A stretch of 64,000 bases of DNA from Halorussus lipolyticus (GCF_029338375.1 NZ_CP119804.1:2004955-2068954); one strand, 5' to 3'. Counted from the stretch's first letter, positions 23,841 to 32,548 are shown. A program made the numbers and translations. Notes: generated by a model from the letters alone, not told the origin.

Positions 23841-25568
23841 ATGAAACCCTCTCCTCTCGCCAGATACGAGGACGCCCTCTGGTGGTCGATGGACCGCCTC
23901 GGCGTGACCGAATCGGTCGAACGCAAGGTGCTGGCCGCGGTCGCAATCCAGTTCGTCATCTCGGTCGCCCAAGCGGTCCTCCCGTTTCTGTTCGCCGGGG
24001 TCACTCGCGTCGCCCTGACAGTCGGTCTGCTGACAGCGGCGGCGCTCGCGTTCGCCAACACCGTCCTCATCGCCCGACAGGACATCACCGAACCCATCGC
24101 GGCGCTCGACCGGGCGACCGACGCCATCGCGGACGGGAATCTCGGTGCGCCGATTCCCGAGACCGACCAGCGCGACGAAATCGGTGGTCTCGTGGCCTCC
24201 TTCGCCGACATGCGGGCCTACCTCCGAGTAGTCGCCAAGCAGGCCGCCGCCCTCTCCCGGCAGGAGTTCGACGACCCCGTGATGGACGAGGAGGTCCCCG
24301 GCGAGTTCGGCGCGTCGCTCGACCGAATGGCCGAGAGCCTCCGGACCTACACCGCCGACTTGGAGGCCACGACCGACGAGTTGGAGGCCACGACCGCCGA
24401 CCTCGAACGTCGGTCGGAGAACCTCCAGCGACTCGTGACCGCGTTCGGCGAGGCCACCGAGGACGCCGAGGCCGGCGACCTGACCGCGACCATCGACGCC
24501 GACGTCGCCGACGAGGACCTCCACGGGGCGGTCGTGGAGAATTACAACGGCCTGCTCTCGACGCTGGCCGACGCGGTGGGCGAACTCGCCGACTTCGCCG
24601 ACGAGGTGGCGACCGCAAGCGAGGAGGCCGACGCCGACCTCCGGGAAGTCAGCGAGGCCAGCGACGAAGTGGCCTCGGCGGTCGGCGAAATTTCGGAGGG
24701 CGCGGCCCGCCAGACCGACCGCCTCAACGAGGCCGCCGCCGAGATGAACACCCTGTCCGCGACGGTCGAAGAAATCGCGGCGTCGGCAGACGAGGTAGCC
24801 AAAACCGCCGGGACCGCGACCGACCGAGCGAAGTCGGGCCGGGACGCCGCCCGCGAGGCCGCCGACGAACTCGACAGGGTGGAGGACGGCATCGACCGGA
24901 CCGCCGAGGCGGTCGAGGAACTCGTGGCCGACATCGGCGAAATCGACGAGGTGGTCTCGTTCATCGACGAGGTGGCGACTCAGACCAACCTGCTGGCGCT
25001 CAACGCCTCGGTCGAGGCCGCCAGAGCGGGCGAACGCGGCGACGGGTTCGGCGTGGTCGCCGACGAAGTGAAAAACCTCGCCGAGGAGACCGGCGAGGCC
25101 GCAGACGAAATCACCGACCGAATCGAGCGGATTCAGGCCGACTCCGAGGCGACCCTGACCGACGTGCGCGAGACCCGCGAGCAGGTCACGCGAAGCGTCG
25201 AGACAGTCGAGGACGCGCTGGGCGACTTCGAGGACATCGCCGACGTGGTGGGCGAGGTGGACGAGAGCGTCCGGGAAATCAGCGACGCCACCGACCAGCA
25301 GGCCGAATCGGCCGAGGACGTGGTGGCGATGGTCGAGGAGGTCGCGGCCATCAGCGAGGAGACCACCGCCGAGTCCGAGACTGCGGCCACAGCGACCGAA
25401 CAACAGGCGTCCTCGCTGTCTGGCGTCGCCGAGCAGATGTCGTCGCTGTCCTCGAAAGCCGACGAACTCGACGCGCTCCTCGGGGAGTTCCGACTGCCGG
25501 AGTCGGCCGACGAGCACGAATCGGCGGGCAATCGCGGGACAGCAGGGCGGTCGGTCCGGGCCGACTGA
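23841..25568 (+). CDS. Methyl-accepting chemotaxis transducer without external sensor domain
   Basis: A 575-residue transducer. Two membrane helices (about 33-51 and 56-73) are joined by only a few residues (G-V-T-R), so there is no extracytoplasmic ligand domain. A HAMP region follows (Q-D-I-T-E-P-I-A-A-L-D-R-A), then a long coiled coil with the highly conserved hairpin tip E-V-A-T-Q-T-N-L-L-A-L-N-A-S-V-E-A-A-R-A-G. The Q/E-rich flanks hold likely methylation sites. It would control the flagellar motor through CheA/CheW encoded elsewhere, sensing a cytosolic or membrane signal. Confidence 0.92.
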   Translation: MKPSPLARYEDALWWSMDRLGVTESVERKVLAAVAIQFVISVAQAVLPFLFAGVTRVALTVGLLTAAALAFANTVLIARQDITEPIAALDRATDAIADGNLGAPIPETDQRDEIGGLVASFADMRAYLRVVAKQAAALSRQEFDDPVMDEEVPGEFGASLDRMAESLRTYTADLEATTDELEATTADLERRSENLQRLVTAFGEATEDAEAGDLTATIDADVADEDLHGAVVENYNGLLSTLADAVGELADFADEVATASEEADADLREVSEASDEVASAVGEISEGAARQTDRLNEAAAEMNTLSATVEEIAASADEVAKTAGTATDRAKSGRDAAREAADELDRVEDGIDRTAEAVEELVADIGEIDEVVSFIDEVATQTNLLALNASVEAARAGERGDGFGVVADEVKNLAEETGEAADEITDRIERIQADSEATLTDVRETREQVTRSVETVEDALGDFEDIADVVGEVDESVREISDATDQQAESAEDVVAMVEEVAAISEETTAESETAATATEQQASSLSGVAEQMSSLSSKADELDALLGEFRLPESADEHESAGNRGTAGRSVRAD

Positions 25569-25640
25569 CCGCCGACCGGAATTTTACGAGCCAGTTCGGC
25601 GAAAGGCTTTTTTGCGGGAGAACGACCGAGACCCAAAGGC

Positions 25641-25650
25641 ACTTTTAAGC
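25641..25650 (+). promoter_or_regulatory. TATA-like promoter of the PAN gene
   Basis: ACTTTTAAGC is centred about 31 bp upstream of the ATG at 25677, giving a leaderless or nearly leaderless transcript. Confidence 0.5.
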
Positions 25651-25676
25651 CGGTGGCCTAAGAGTGAGTAGCAACG

Positions 25677-26912
25677 ATGTCGCGTAGCCCACCCCTCCCC
25701 GACCAACCGACACTCGAACTCGACCCCGAAATGACAGACCGGGAGCGGCTCGCGGCGCTCCGCGAACACTTCGCCGAAATCGTCGAGGTGAACGACACGC
25801 TCGAAGAGCGCCTCGAAGACGCCCAAAACCGTCGCACGGAACTCCACGAGGAGGTCGATAGGCTCGAACGCGAGAACGAGACCCTGAAGACCACCTCGCT
25901 GTACGTCGCCACCGCCGAGGAGTTGACCGACGACGGCATCATCATCAAACAGCACGGCAACAACCAAGAGGTCCTGACCGAAGTCTCGCCCACGCTCCGC
26001 GAGGAGATAGAATCGGGCGACCGCGTGGCGGTCAACGACTCCTTCACGGTCCAGACCGTGCTGGAGTCCGAGAAGGACGCTCGGGCGCAGGCCATGGAAG
26101 TGGACGAGTCGCCCGACGTGACCTACGACCAAATCGGCGGCCTCGAAGACCAGATGCAGGAAGTCCGCGAGGCGGTCGAGCAACCCCTCGAAAATCCCGA
26201 GCAGTTCGAGTCGGTGGGCATCGAACCCCCGAGCGGGGTCCTGCTTCACGGCCCGCCGGGCACCGGCAAGACGATGCTGGCGAAGGCCGTCGCCAACCAG
26301 ACCGACGCCACCTTCATCAAGATGGCCGGGTCGGAACTGGTTCAGAAGTTCATCGGCGAGGGCGCGAAGTTGGTGCGCGACCTGTTCGAGTTGGCCAGCC
26401 AGCGCGAGCCGGCAATCGTCTTCATCGACGAAATCGACGCCGTGGCCTCCAAGCGTACCGACTCGAAGACCTCGGGCGATGCGGAGGTCCAGCGCACGAT
26501 GATGCAACTCCTCAGCGAGATGGACGGCTTCGAGGACCGCGGCGAAATCCGCATCATGGCCGCGACCAATCGCTTCGACATGCTCGACCGTGCCATCCTC
26601 CGGCCCGGCCGGTTCGACCGCCTCATCGAGGTCCCCGACCCCGACGAGGAGGCCCGACAGAAGATTCTGGAAATCCACACCCGCGAGATGGCTCTCGCCG
26701 ACGACGTGGACTTCGAGGAACTCGCGGGCGAGACCGAGGGCAAGAGCGGCGCGGACATCGAGAGTCTGACCACCGAGGCCGGGATGTTCGCCATCCGCGA
26801 CGGCCGGACCGAGGTCCGCCAGTCGGACTTCGAGGATGCCCTCGACAAACTCGAAGAGGACGACGAGACGGATGTCGTCACCAACGAGTCGTTCGCGGGC
26901 TACGCCTACTGA
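25677..26912 (+). CDS. pan: Proteasome-activating nucleotidase (AAA+ ATPase)
   Basis: A 411-residue regulatory ATPase that unfolds proteins and feeds them to the 20S proteasome. An N-terminal coiled coil (about 20-80) is followed by the OB domain, then the AAA+ module with Walker A G-P-P-G-T-G-K-T (192-199), Walker B I-V-F-I-D-E-I-D (247-254), sensor A-A-T-N-R-F and arginine finger R-P-G-R-F-D-R. The C-terminus ends G-Y-A-Y; the tyrosine is not at the penultimate position expected for a strict HbYX gate-opening motif. Haloarchaea often carry two PAN paralogues; which one this is cannot be told. Confidence 0.94.
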   Translation: MSRSPPLPDQPTLELDPEMTDRERLAALREHFAEIVEVNDTLEERLEDAQNRRTELHEEVDRLERENETLKTTSLYVATAEELTDDGIIIKQHGNNQEVLTEVSPTLREEIESGDRVAVNDSFTVQTVLESEKDARAQAMEVDESPDVTYDQIGGLEDQMQEVREAVEQPLENPEQFESVGIEPPSGVLLHGPPGTGKTMLAKAVANQTDATFIKMAGSELVQKFIGEGAKLVRDLFELASQREPAIVFIDEIDAVASKRTDSKTSGDAEVQRTMMQLLSEMDGFEDRGEIRIMAATNRFDMLDRAILRPGRFDRLIEVPDPDEEARQKILEIHTREMALADDVDFEELAGETEGKSGADIESLTTEAGMFAIRDGRTEVRQSDFEDALDKLEEDDETDVVTNESFAGYAY

Positions 26913-27135
26913 ATCGGGGATTTTCGGGCTTTCGACACTCTTTCTCTCTTGCGGACGTTTTCGGTGCGCTTCTGGGGGAGTCTCGACTCCGCAAGCCCGG
27001 CGGCCGACCGCCGGATGCACTCGGTGCCACAGACCACCGGCAGACGCTCAATTGACCAATCTACCGGGAAACGCTCGGTGAGACAGTCCACGAGAAAGCG
27101 CCCGGCAAAACAGCCGAGAGGGTGGGGTGAAGGGG

Positions 27136-27236
27136 CCGCCCAGTCGCGCCGAAGGCTTGGTCGCTGGTCGGCCCCTATCTGTGACGGGCGTTGCGGAGAG
27201 GAACAGATATGCCGACCAGCGACCGCGACCGGGCGG
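27136..27236. ncRNA. Candidate structured RNA or long hairpin element
   Basis: In the 438-bp gap after pan, nested complementary segments form one long stem: CCGCCC/GGGCGG (27136-27141, 27231-27236), GTCGC/GCGAC (27143-27147, 27225-27229), an 11-nt bulge, a perfect 14-bp helix (27159-27172 with 27211-27224), a small internal loop, TATCTGT/ACAGATA (27176-27182, 27203-27209) and a 20-nt loop. No long ORF uses it convincingly. The strand is undetermined. SRP and RNase P signatures were looked for and not found. The rest of the gap shows no gene. Confidence 0.45.
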
Positions 27237-27350
27237 GGGCTTCAAAAACCTTCATCGCCACGATTCCAACCTCGTAGCCGAAACGACTGTCCCACCGTAA
27301 TCGAACTCCTCGACAAAGACGCCAAAACGAAAAGTGACGAAACCGCGAAT

Positions 27351-27635
27351 CTAGTCGTCGTCTACGACCACTTCGACCGGACCCTCCTCGGCCGAGGCCG
27401 CCTGCTGTTCGCCCTTGCGCTCGTGCCAGAGGAGCGCGCCGGCGACGGCCAGCACGATCCACGACCGCCAGTTGGCGAGGTTGAGCGTGTAGCCGATGCC
27501 GAAGGGCTTCTCGACCAGCATCCCCTCGTCGGGCTTCCAGTACGACGACAGCATCCGACCGATGCTCGGTCGCTCGAAGTTGTACGGGACGCCTAACAAC
27601 TCGCCAGTGCTGGGCTTGTCTACTTCGTCTGCCAT
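27351..27635 (-). CDS. DUF5808-like small membrane protein
   Basis: A 94-residue protein with one membrane helix (about 59-71, S-W-I-V-L-A-V-A-G-A-L-L-W). The stretch K-P-F-G-I-G-Y-T-L-N-L-A-N-W-R-S-W before the helix resembles the short DUF5808 motif of bacterial and archaeal membrane proteins. The C-terminus is acidic (V-E-V-V-V-D-D-D). Function is unknown. It is monocistronic; the 394-bp gap upstream holds AT-rich sequence and a repeat element. Confidence 0.65.
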   Translation of the reverse strand: MADEVDKPSTGELLGVPYNFERPSIGRMLSSYWKPDEGMLVEKPFGIGYTLNLANWRSWIVLAVAGALLWHERKGEQQAASAEEGPVEVVVDDD

Positions 27636-27882
27636 ATACGACGAGTACGTCAGAGAGGAATAAAGTGCTTTGGCTCTTGGCGGGACTCGGGTCTGTGAAT
27701 CGGCAGTTGGTTCTCCGGCGCTTGGTGGCTGGCCGCAAGCAATGTTATTATTTTCTTTAGCAACCTAATTATTTCTTAAATACTTGTTCCTGTTTCTCCG
27801 GTAAGGGACAGAGAGCTAGCTATTGCCGAAGCCTCGCCGTCTTCCGCACCGCTCCGCACAGCACCGCTACCGCGGGCCACAC

Positions 27883-27980
27883 CCTCCCCAACCGATTGCG
27901 TTGCTCGGGGTTCGCGTTCGCTCACACCCTGCGCTACTCATCCCTCGCGCGAATTGGCGCGCGCAGAACCGCGCGCGCCA
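27883..27980. repeat. Intergenic repeat with CCTCCCCAACC / TCCCTCGCGCGA blocks and a 10-bp hairpin
   Basis: CCTCCCCAACC (27883-27893) and TCCCTCGCGCGA (27941-27952) match the element at 14252. They are followed by the perfect hairpin TGGCGCGCGC-AGAACC-GCGCGCGCCA (27955-27980). The loop contains GAAC, as in hairpins at 36291, 40439 and 54598 (GTTC or GAAC). No gene lies in the gap 27636-28029; its first part (27745-27785) is AT-rich with TTTCTTTAG. Confidence 0.6.
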
Positions 27981-28029
27981 GCACGCGCCGGGATAAAATT
28001 AGAGCGTTCCGCCCTCCAGAATCGTCTTC

Positions 28030-28731
28030 TCAGGAGTTCCGCTGTTCAGCGATGGCGTCGGCGTGGCGCTCGACCAGTCGGCCGAACACCTCGGCCTCGC
28101 GGCGCTCCTGCTCGTCGGCCAGCGCGTCGTCGCGCATCCGAGCCTTGACCGCCCGGAGGGTCTCGGGGTCGTTGCGCGCGAGGTCCTCGGCGACGGCGCG
28201 GGGGTCGTCGGTCACGCGCGAGACCAGTCCCATCCGGCGGGCCTGCTGGGCGTCGATGGTGCGCCCGGAGAGCGCCAAGTCCAGCGCCTCGCCCTCGCCG
28301 ACGATTCGCGGGAGTCGAATCGTCCCGCCCCACGCACCGAACAGGCCGAGTTTCACGCCGGGTTCCGCGACGGTGGCCTCGGGCGTGGCGACCCGGAGGT
28401 CCGCGGCCAGCGCCAACTCGACCCCGCCGCCGCGGGCCGGGCCCTCGATGCCTGCCACGACCGCCGCCTCGGCGTCCTCGATTGCGTCGGCGACTCGCTG
28501 GCCGCGTTCGGCGAAGGCTTCCGCCTGCTGGCGGTCGAGGGCCGCCACCACGTCCAAGTCCGCGCCGGCGCAGAACGCCGGTCCTTCGCCCCGGAGGTAG
28601 ATGACTGGCTGGTCAGCCTCGGTCACGGCGGTTTCGAGCGCGTCGAGTCCCTCGGGGGTGAGCGCGTTGCGTCGCTCGGGCCGGGCGAGCGTGACCACCC
28701 GCAGGCCCTCCTCGTCGTCAGTTCGAATCAC
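28030..28731 (-). CDS. Enoyl-CoA hydratase/isomerase (crotonase) family protein
   Basis: A 233-residue crotonase-fold protein. Seen are R-R-N-A-L-T, the first oxyanion-hole segment F-C-A-G-A-D-L (about 52), the second G-P-A-R-G-G-G-V-E-L-A-L-A-A-D (about 97) and E-P-G-V-K-L-G-L-F-G-A-W-G-G. Crotonases hydrate or isomerise acyl-CoAs; at 233 residues it is a little short. The start is a GTG (M-I-R-T-D-D-E); the nearest ATG upstream is out of frame. It is divergent from the gene at 28792. Confidence 0.85.
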   Translation of the reverse strand: MIRTDDEEGLRVVTLARPERRNALTPEGLDALETAVTEADQPVIYLRGEGPAFCAGADLDVVAALDRQQAEAFAERGQRVADAIEDAEAAVVAGIEGPARGGGVELALAADLRVATPEATVAEPGVKLGLFGAWGGTIRLPRIVGEGEALDLALSGRTIDAQQARRMGLVSRVTDDPRAVAEDLARNDPETLRAVKARMRDDALADEQERREAEVFGRLVERHADAIAEQRNS

Positions 28732-28791
28732 GTTCGCATCTCGGAGCCAGTTTCCAAAGGTCTTTGGCGATTCCGTCGTAAGGGTCGGCTA

Positions 28792-29490
28792 ATGGAAGCG
28801 GCCGTCCGGGCACGAAAAGCGGGACGACAGGCGGTGCGAGACGTGTCGCCCAATCCCCTCCGCGAGCTAATCTACGGACTGTTGGACGACTCGGCGATGG
28901 TGCCGGGCGTACTGACGCTCACGTCGGCACGCGCCGTCGAGGGTGCGAAGGCGACCAGACCCCCCGAAGCGACCAGCGGCGGCCACGCCGTCAGCGTCGA
29001 GGACCGCGCCGCTGGCGTCCAACTCATCTACGAGGGTCTGCGACTCACCCGCGCCCTCGCCGACGAATCGCCGTGGGAACGCGAACCACCACACACCGAC
29101 AGCAACATGGACATCCTCGCGGCGGACGTGATGGTCGCGCGGGGGTTCTCGCTGTTGGCCCGGACCGAGGCCGCCGACAAGGCGGTCGAGACGGTCCAGT
29201 CGTTCGGTCGGAACGAGACCGACGACCAGCAGGGTCGGCCGACCTCGCCCCACGCGCTGGAGACCGACGTTTTCGAACTCGCCGTGGTCGCGGGTTCGAC
29301 CGCGTTCGGCGCGAGTCCGACCGACTCCCTGCTGGCCTACGCCGCCGATTTGGCCGAATCGCTCGATGGCGACCACCCGGAACCGCCCGAGCCAGTGGCC
29401 GAGGAGGTCGCACAGGCGGTTTCGGACGCCCCGAACCCCCGGCAGTTTGCCCCGACCGACGACCCCCGGTCGTCGGCGACCGATCCCTAA
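28792..29490 (+). CDS. Conserved hypothetical haloarchaeal protein, weakly prenyl-synthase-like
   Basis: A 232-residue soluble protein with no firm family. The core is all-helical: an N-terminal helix of basic residues, L-R-E-L-I-Y-G-L-L-D-D-S, G-V-Q-L-I-Y-E-G-L-R-L-T-R, then S-N-M-D-I-L-A-A-D-V-M-V-A-R-G-F-S-L-L-A. That last segment resembles the I-L-A-A-D-x-x-x-A-R-A-F helix of trans-prenyl diphosphate synthases, but the D-D-x-x-D metal motifs are missing. It may be a non-catalytic helical relative. The last 30 residues are P- and E-rich and look disordered. It ends 65 bp before tRNA-Thr. Confidence 0.65.
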   Translation: MEAAVRARKAGRQAVRDVSPNPLRELIYGLLDDSAMVPGVLTLTSARAVEGAKATRPPEATSGGHAVSVEDRAAGVQLIYEGLRLTRALADESPWEREPPHTDSNMDILAADVMVARGFSLLARTEAADKAVETVQSFGRNETDDQQGRPTSPHALETDVFELAVVAGSTAFGASPTDSLLAYAADLAESLDGDHPEPPEPVAEEVAQAVSDAPNPRQFAPTDDPRSSATDP

Positions 29491-29555
29491 CTCGAATCGA
29501 AACGCCTAAAGAGGCTTCCGGGCATACGATGAAATGCGCAGAAGTGACGGAGTGC

Positions 29556-29627
29556 GCCTGGGTAGCTTAGAGGTAAAGCGCGTCCTTGGTAAGGACGAGA
29601 GCCCGGGTTCAAATCCCGGCCTAGGCT
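29556..29627 (+). tRNA. tRNA-Thr (GGT anticodon)
   Basis: A 72-nt cloverleaf. Acceptor GCCTGGG pairs with CCTAGGC plus discriminator T, the anticodon stem CGTCC/GGACG encloses the loop TTGGTAA with anticodon GGT, and the T arm has GGTTCAAATCC. There is no intron and no encoded CCA. A T-run directly after it (29629-29633) probably ends transcription. Confidence 0.94.
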
Positions 29628-29694
29628 CTTTTTGCGAACGTTACATCGCGGAGTTTCAGCTCCGCGATTTTGGCGTGAATCCGACAGGACCGAA

Positions 29695-30876
29695 TCAGCC
29701 ACCGAGCGGAACGCCGCCGAACACGAAGATTGCGAGGAGCCAGTACATCACGTAGAGACCACCGAGGACGTAGCCGTGCCACCGCTTCAGATAGCCTCCG
29801 GCGAGGAAGTACCCAGCGAGCGCAGTCACGACAATCACGGCCGGGAGGTGGAAGGTCAGGACGGACCTCGAGAGCGTCACCTCGCCCAGAAACATGACGA
29901 CGCCGACGTTTCCGGTCACCGAGAACAGGAGACTCCCGATGACGTTGCCGACCCCGATTTCGGGGACTCCTCGGCGGACCGGTTCGATGGTCAGCATGAT
30001 GTCCTCGAACGTGAGAATCAGCGTGAAGACCGTCGCCCCGAAGGCGGTCTGGTCGATGCCGAAGTCCGCTATCACGACTTGCGACCCGCTTTCGAGCAAC
30101 AGCGACGCGAGGACGATGCCGGCGAGTGCGACGACAGCGAGGGCAAGCCACGCGATTCCTGAGTCAGCCAGTCCGCCGAGGAGTCGGTCCTCGGGGATGT
30201 CCTCGAGCGAGTCGGGTCGGGCCACGCCGCCGTCCGTCCGGAGGTCACGGAGTTCGTGACCGAACTCCGTGTTTCGGAACACCGGAACGTCGCGCTGGCG
30301 TTCCCGGACGAGCAGGTAGGCGAACGCGGCGACGAAGAAGGCGGTCAGCAGAAGTCCGTGGACGAACGTCAGCGTGCCGACGAGGACGAACGGGACGAGG
30401 ACGAGCGGCGACACTGCGAAGATGGCGATGTAGTCCGCGGGCAAATCGACCGGGAAGGGGCGGACGATGGCCGCCGCCGCGAGCGTGATGCCGGTAATCG
30501 CCAACCCCGTCCCCAGCGCGGTTCCGAGGGCCACACCCTCCAGTTCGCCCGCCGAGAAGACGAGCGCGAGAATCGTGTCGTCGAACTCGAACCCGGTGAA
30601 GACGATTGCGAGCGCGAACAGCGATAGTTTCGTGTCGAGCGACGCGCGAGTGAGATAGCTGATGAGCTTCTCGGTGGACGCGGTGAGGAGCGCGACGCCA
30701 CCGACGAGGACGGCCAGCGCGCCGAGAGTGCTTTGGGCCTCGACAAAGCCCGTTATCGCTCCCTCGATGCCGCCTTCGGCCTCGTCGCCCTGCTGTTGGG
30801 CGAGCGCCGGAGCGGCGGTCAGCGAGACGGCGACGAGGACGATGGACAGAACCGCGAGTAGCCGAACCCCACCCAT
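29695..30876 (-). CDS. Sodium/calcium exchanger (CaCA) family protein, atypical alpha repeats
   Basis: A 393-residue membrane protein. A cleavable signal peptide (first ~25 residues, ending A-P-A-L-A-Q) precedes two halves of about five membrane helices separated by a hydrophilic loop (about 215-250). The halves correspond to the alpha-1 and alpha-2 repeats of the Na+/Ca2+ exchanger superfamily. The usual G-N-S-x-P-E ion-binding motifs are altered: F-T-G-F-E-F-D-D-T-I-L-A in the first and I-L-T-F-E-D-I-M-L-T in the second. Glu/Asp remain in the membrane, so cation transport is still plausible. The ATG at 30876 starts the signal peptide. Confidence 0.75.
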   Translation of the reverse strand: MGGVRLLAVLSIVLVAVSLTAAPALAQQQGDEAEGGIEGAITGFVEAQSTLGALAVLVGGVALLTASTEKLISYLTRASLDTKLSLFALAIVFTGFEFDDTILALVFSAGELEGVALGTALGTGLAITGITLAAAAIVRPFPVDLPADYIAIFAVSPLVLVPFVLVGTLTFVHGLLLTAFFVAAFAYLLVRERQRDVPVFRNTEFGHELRDLRTDGGVARPDSLEDIPEDRLLGGLADSGIAWLALAVVALAGIVLASLLLESGSQVVIADFGIDQTAFGATVFTLILTFEDIMLTIEPVRRGVPEIGVGNVIGSLLFSVTGNVGVVMFLGEVTLSRSVLTFHLPAVIVVTALAGYFLAGGYLKRWHGYVLGGLYVMYWLLAIFVFGGVPLGG

Positions 30877-31164
30877 ACCCGTGGGCGACGACGGTATGGC
30901 ACATAAATGCGCGGTGCCCAGTAGCCGAGTCCGTTGCACGATGCTACACGGAAGGGCGGGACTCCGACGAATGCGACGCCTCGAAATCGCCGAATACTCG
31001 CGCGGCCGGATTCGTATCCACTCACTTCTCGTGGCGAGCGAGTCGTTTCTTCGGCCCCGAGCGCCGACCGGAGACGCGCGGAGTCGCAACTATTCCGGGA
31101 TTACGCCCGAAAACGGTCGGCGGGTTTACCGGTTCGACCGACCTCTCTCCCGGCGGTGACACAG

Positions 31165-32313
31165 ATGACAGACGACACACCATCGCGGACGACCGAACCA
31201 ACATCGCAGACGGCCTCCTCCCGGCGGCGGTTCCTGACGGGCGTCGCGGCCGCAACCGGCGTGGCGCTCGCTTCGGGTGCAACCGGCGCACAGGAGACCA
31301 CGACGACGCAGGGGACCCAGACCACGACGGACGAGACCCAGACCGCAGAGGGCGTCACGGCCGAAGTGGTCGCGGAGTTCGACCCGCCGAACCTGCCCGA
31401 GAACATCGCCACCGACGCCGAGAGCGTCTACGTGAGCATGGCACCGGCCCGCCAGATTTGGGAGGTACCGCCCGAGGACGACCCCTCGTCGGTCGCCAGC
31501 ATCGGCCCGGAGGACGGCGAGGGGATTCTCCTCGGCGTGACGCGGACCGACGAGGGGACGATGTACGCCGCGCTCAACTCCGGCGTGAGCGAGACTCACG
31601 GCGTCTGGCGCGTCCCGGCGGACGGCGAGGCCGAACTGATGGCGTCGATTCCGACCGAGGGGACCTTCCCGAACGGGATTACCCACGAACTCGGAGACGG
31701 CCTCCTCGTCTCGGACTCGGGCCGAGGAGCCATCTGGCGGGCGACCGACGGCGGTGCGGAACCGTGGTTCGACAACCCGCTTTTGGACCCCAATCCCTAC
31801 GCTGACAGTCAAATCGGCATCAACGGAATCGACGCGGGACCGGAGGGCGACCTCTACGCCGCCAACCTCAACTTCGGGGCCGTGGTCCGGATTCCGGTCG
31901 AGGACGGCACGCCCGGCGAACCGAGCATCGTCGTCCAGAGCGACGAACTGGTCGGCGCGGACGGCATCGCGGTGGACGACCAGCGCAACGTCTACGTCGC
32001 CGTGAACGCCGCGGACAAGGTGTCACGGGTCACGCCGGACGGGAGCGTCGAGACGGTGGCCTCGGGCGGCGCGCTGGCCTTCCCCTCGGACGTTCACTTC
32101 GGTCCCGGCGACGACCAATCGACGCTCTACGTCTCGAACTTCGCCTTCCCGGCCTTCCAAGCCGAGGACCGGACCGCGAACCCGAGCGTGATGCGACTCG
32201 TCCTCGGCGGCGGAATGGCGACGACGGAGGGCGGCGGAATGACCACGACGGAAGGCGGCGGGACGACAACGACGGAAGGCGCTGGCGGCGAGACTACCAC
32301 GACAGAGGGGTAG
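31165..32313 (+). CDS. Tat-exported SMP-30/NHL-type beta-propeller protein
   Basis: A 382-residue protein. The twin-arginine signal S-S-R-R-R-F-L-T-G-V-A-A-A-T-G sends the folded protein outside. After a T/Q-rich linker the body is a six-blade beta-propeller like SMP-30/gluconolactonase: repeated G-L-L-V-S-D-S-G-R-G-A-I-W-R, G-I-N-G-I-D-A and G-A-D-G-I-A-V-D-D motifs. The last 35 residues are four T-T-E-G-G-G-type repeats, a flexible wall-spanning tail. It might hydrolyse lactones or bind metals. Position next to nirK suggests but does not prove a link with anaerobic respiration. ATG 31165 begins the signal. Confidence 0.78.
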   Translation: MTDDTPSRTTEPTSQTASSRRRFLTGVAAATGVALASGATGAQETTTTQGTQTTTDETQTAEGVTAEVVAEFDPPNLPENIATDAESVYVSMAPARQIWEVPPEDDPSSVASIGPEDGEGILLGVTRTDEGTMYAALNSGVSETHGVWRVPADGEAELMASIPTEGTFPNGITHELGDGLLVSDSGRGAIWRATDGGAEPWFDNPLLDPNPYADSQIGINGIDAGPEGDLYAANLNFGAVVRIPVEDGTPGEPSIVVQSDELVGADGIAVDDQRNVYVAVNAADKVSRVTPDGSVETVASGGALAFPSDVHFGPGDDQSTLYVSNFAFPAFQAEDRTANPSVMRLVLGGGMATTEGGGMTTTEGGGTTTTEGAGGETTTTEG

Positions 32314-32548
32314 GCCGGTGTCCTCGGAATCCGGGATTTCTTTCCACTCGACGGCAACGAAGACGAGCCAACGACTCAGACACATCTATATACTTGTTAA
32401 GGAATGGACTAGAAATTGCAAGCAATTTATTTTGTTTCTTTGGGACTGAGATACTCTATAACGCATTGGCCGACTGCATTCGCGGCGGCGAGGGTTCGGT
32501 CAGCGACGACGACTCGACGAAAGCGCGAAAAACAGGGTCTCGCTCTCG

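Noticed and set aside
21999..25517. A 1172-codon open frame on the minus strand
   Set aside because: It lies antisense to pepF and the transducer gene, both with clear family motifs. Its translation is Gly/Val/Arg-rich and has no motif; long shadow frames are normal in GC-rich haloarchaeal DNA.
30934..31164. Longer N-terminus for the SMP-30-like protein
   Set aside because: The ATG at 31165 places the twin-arginine motif at the normal distance; the upstream frame is Arg-rich shadow sequence.
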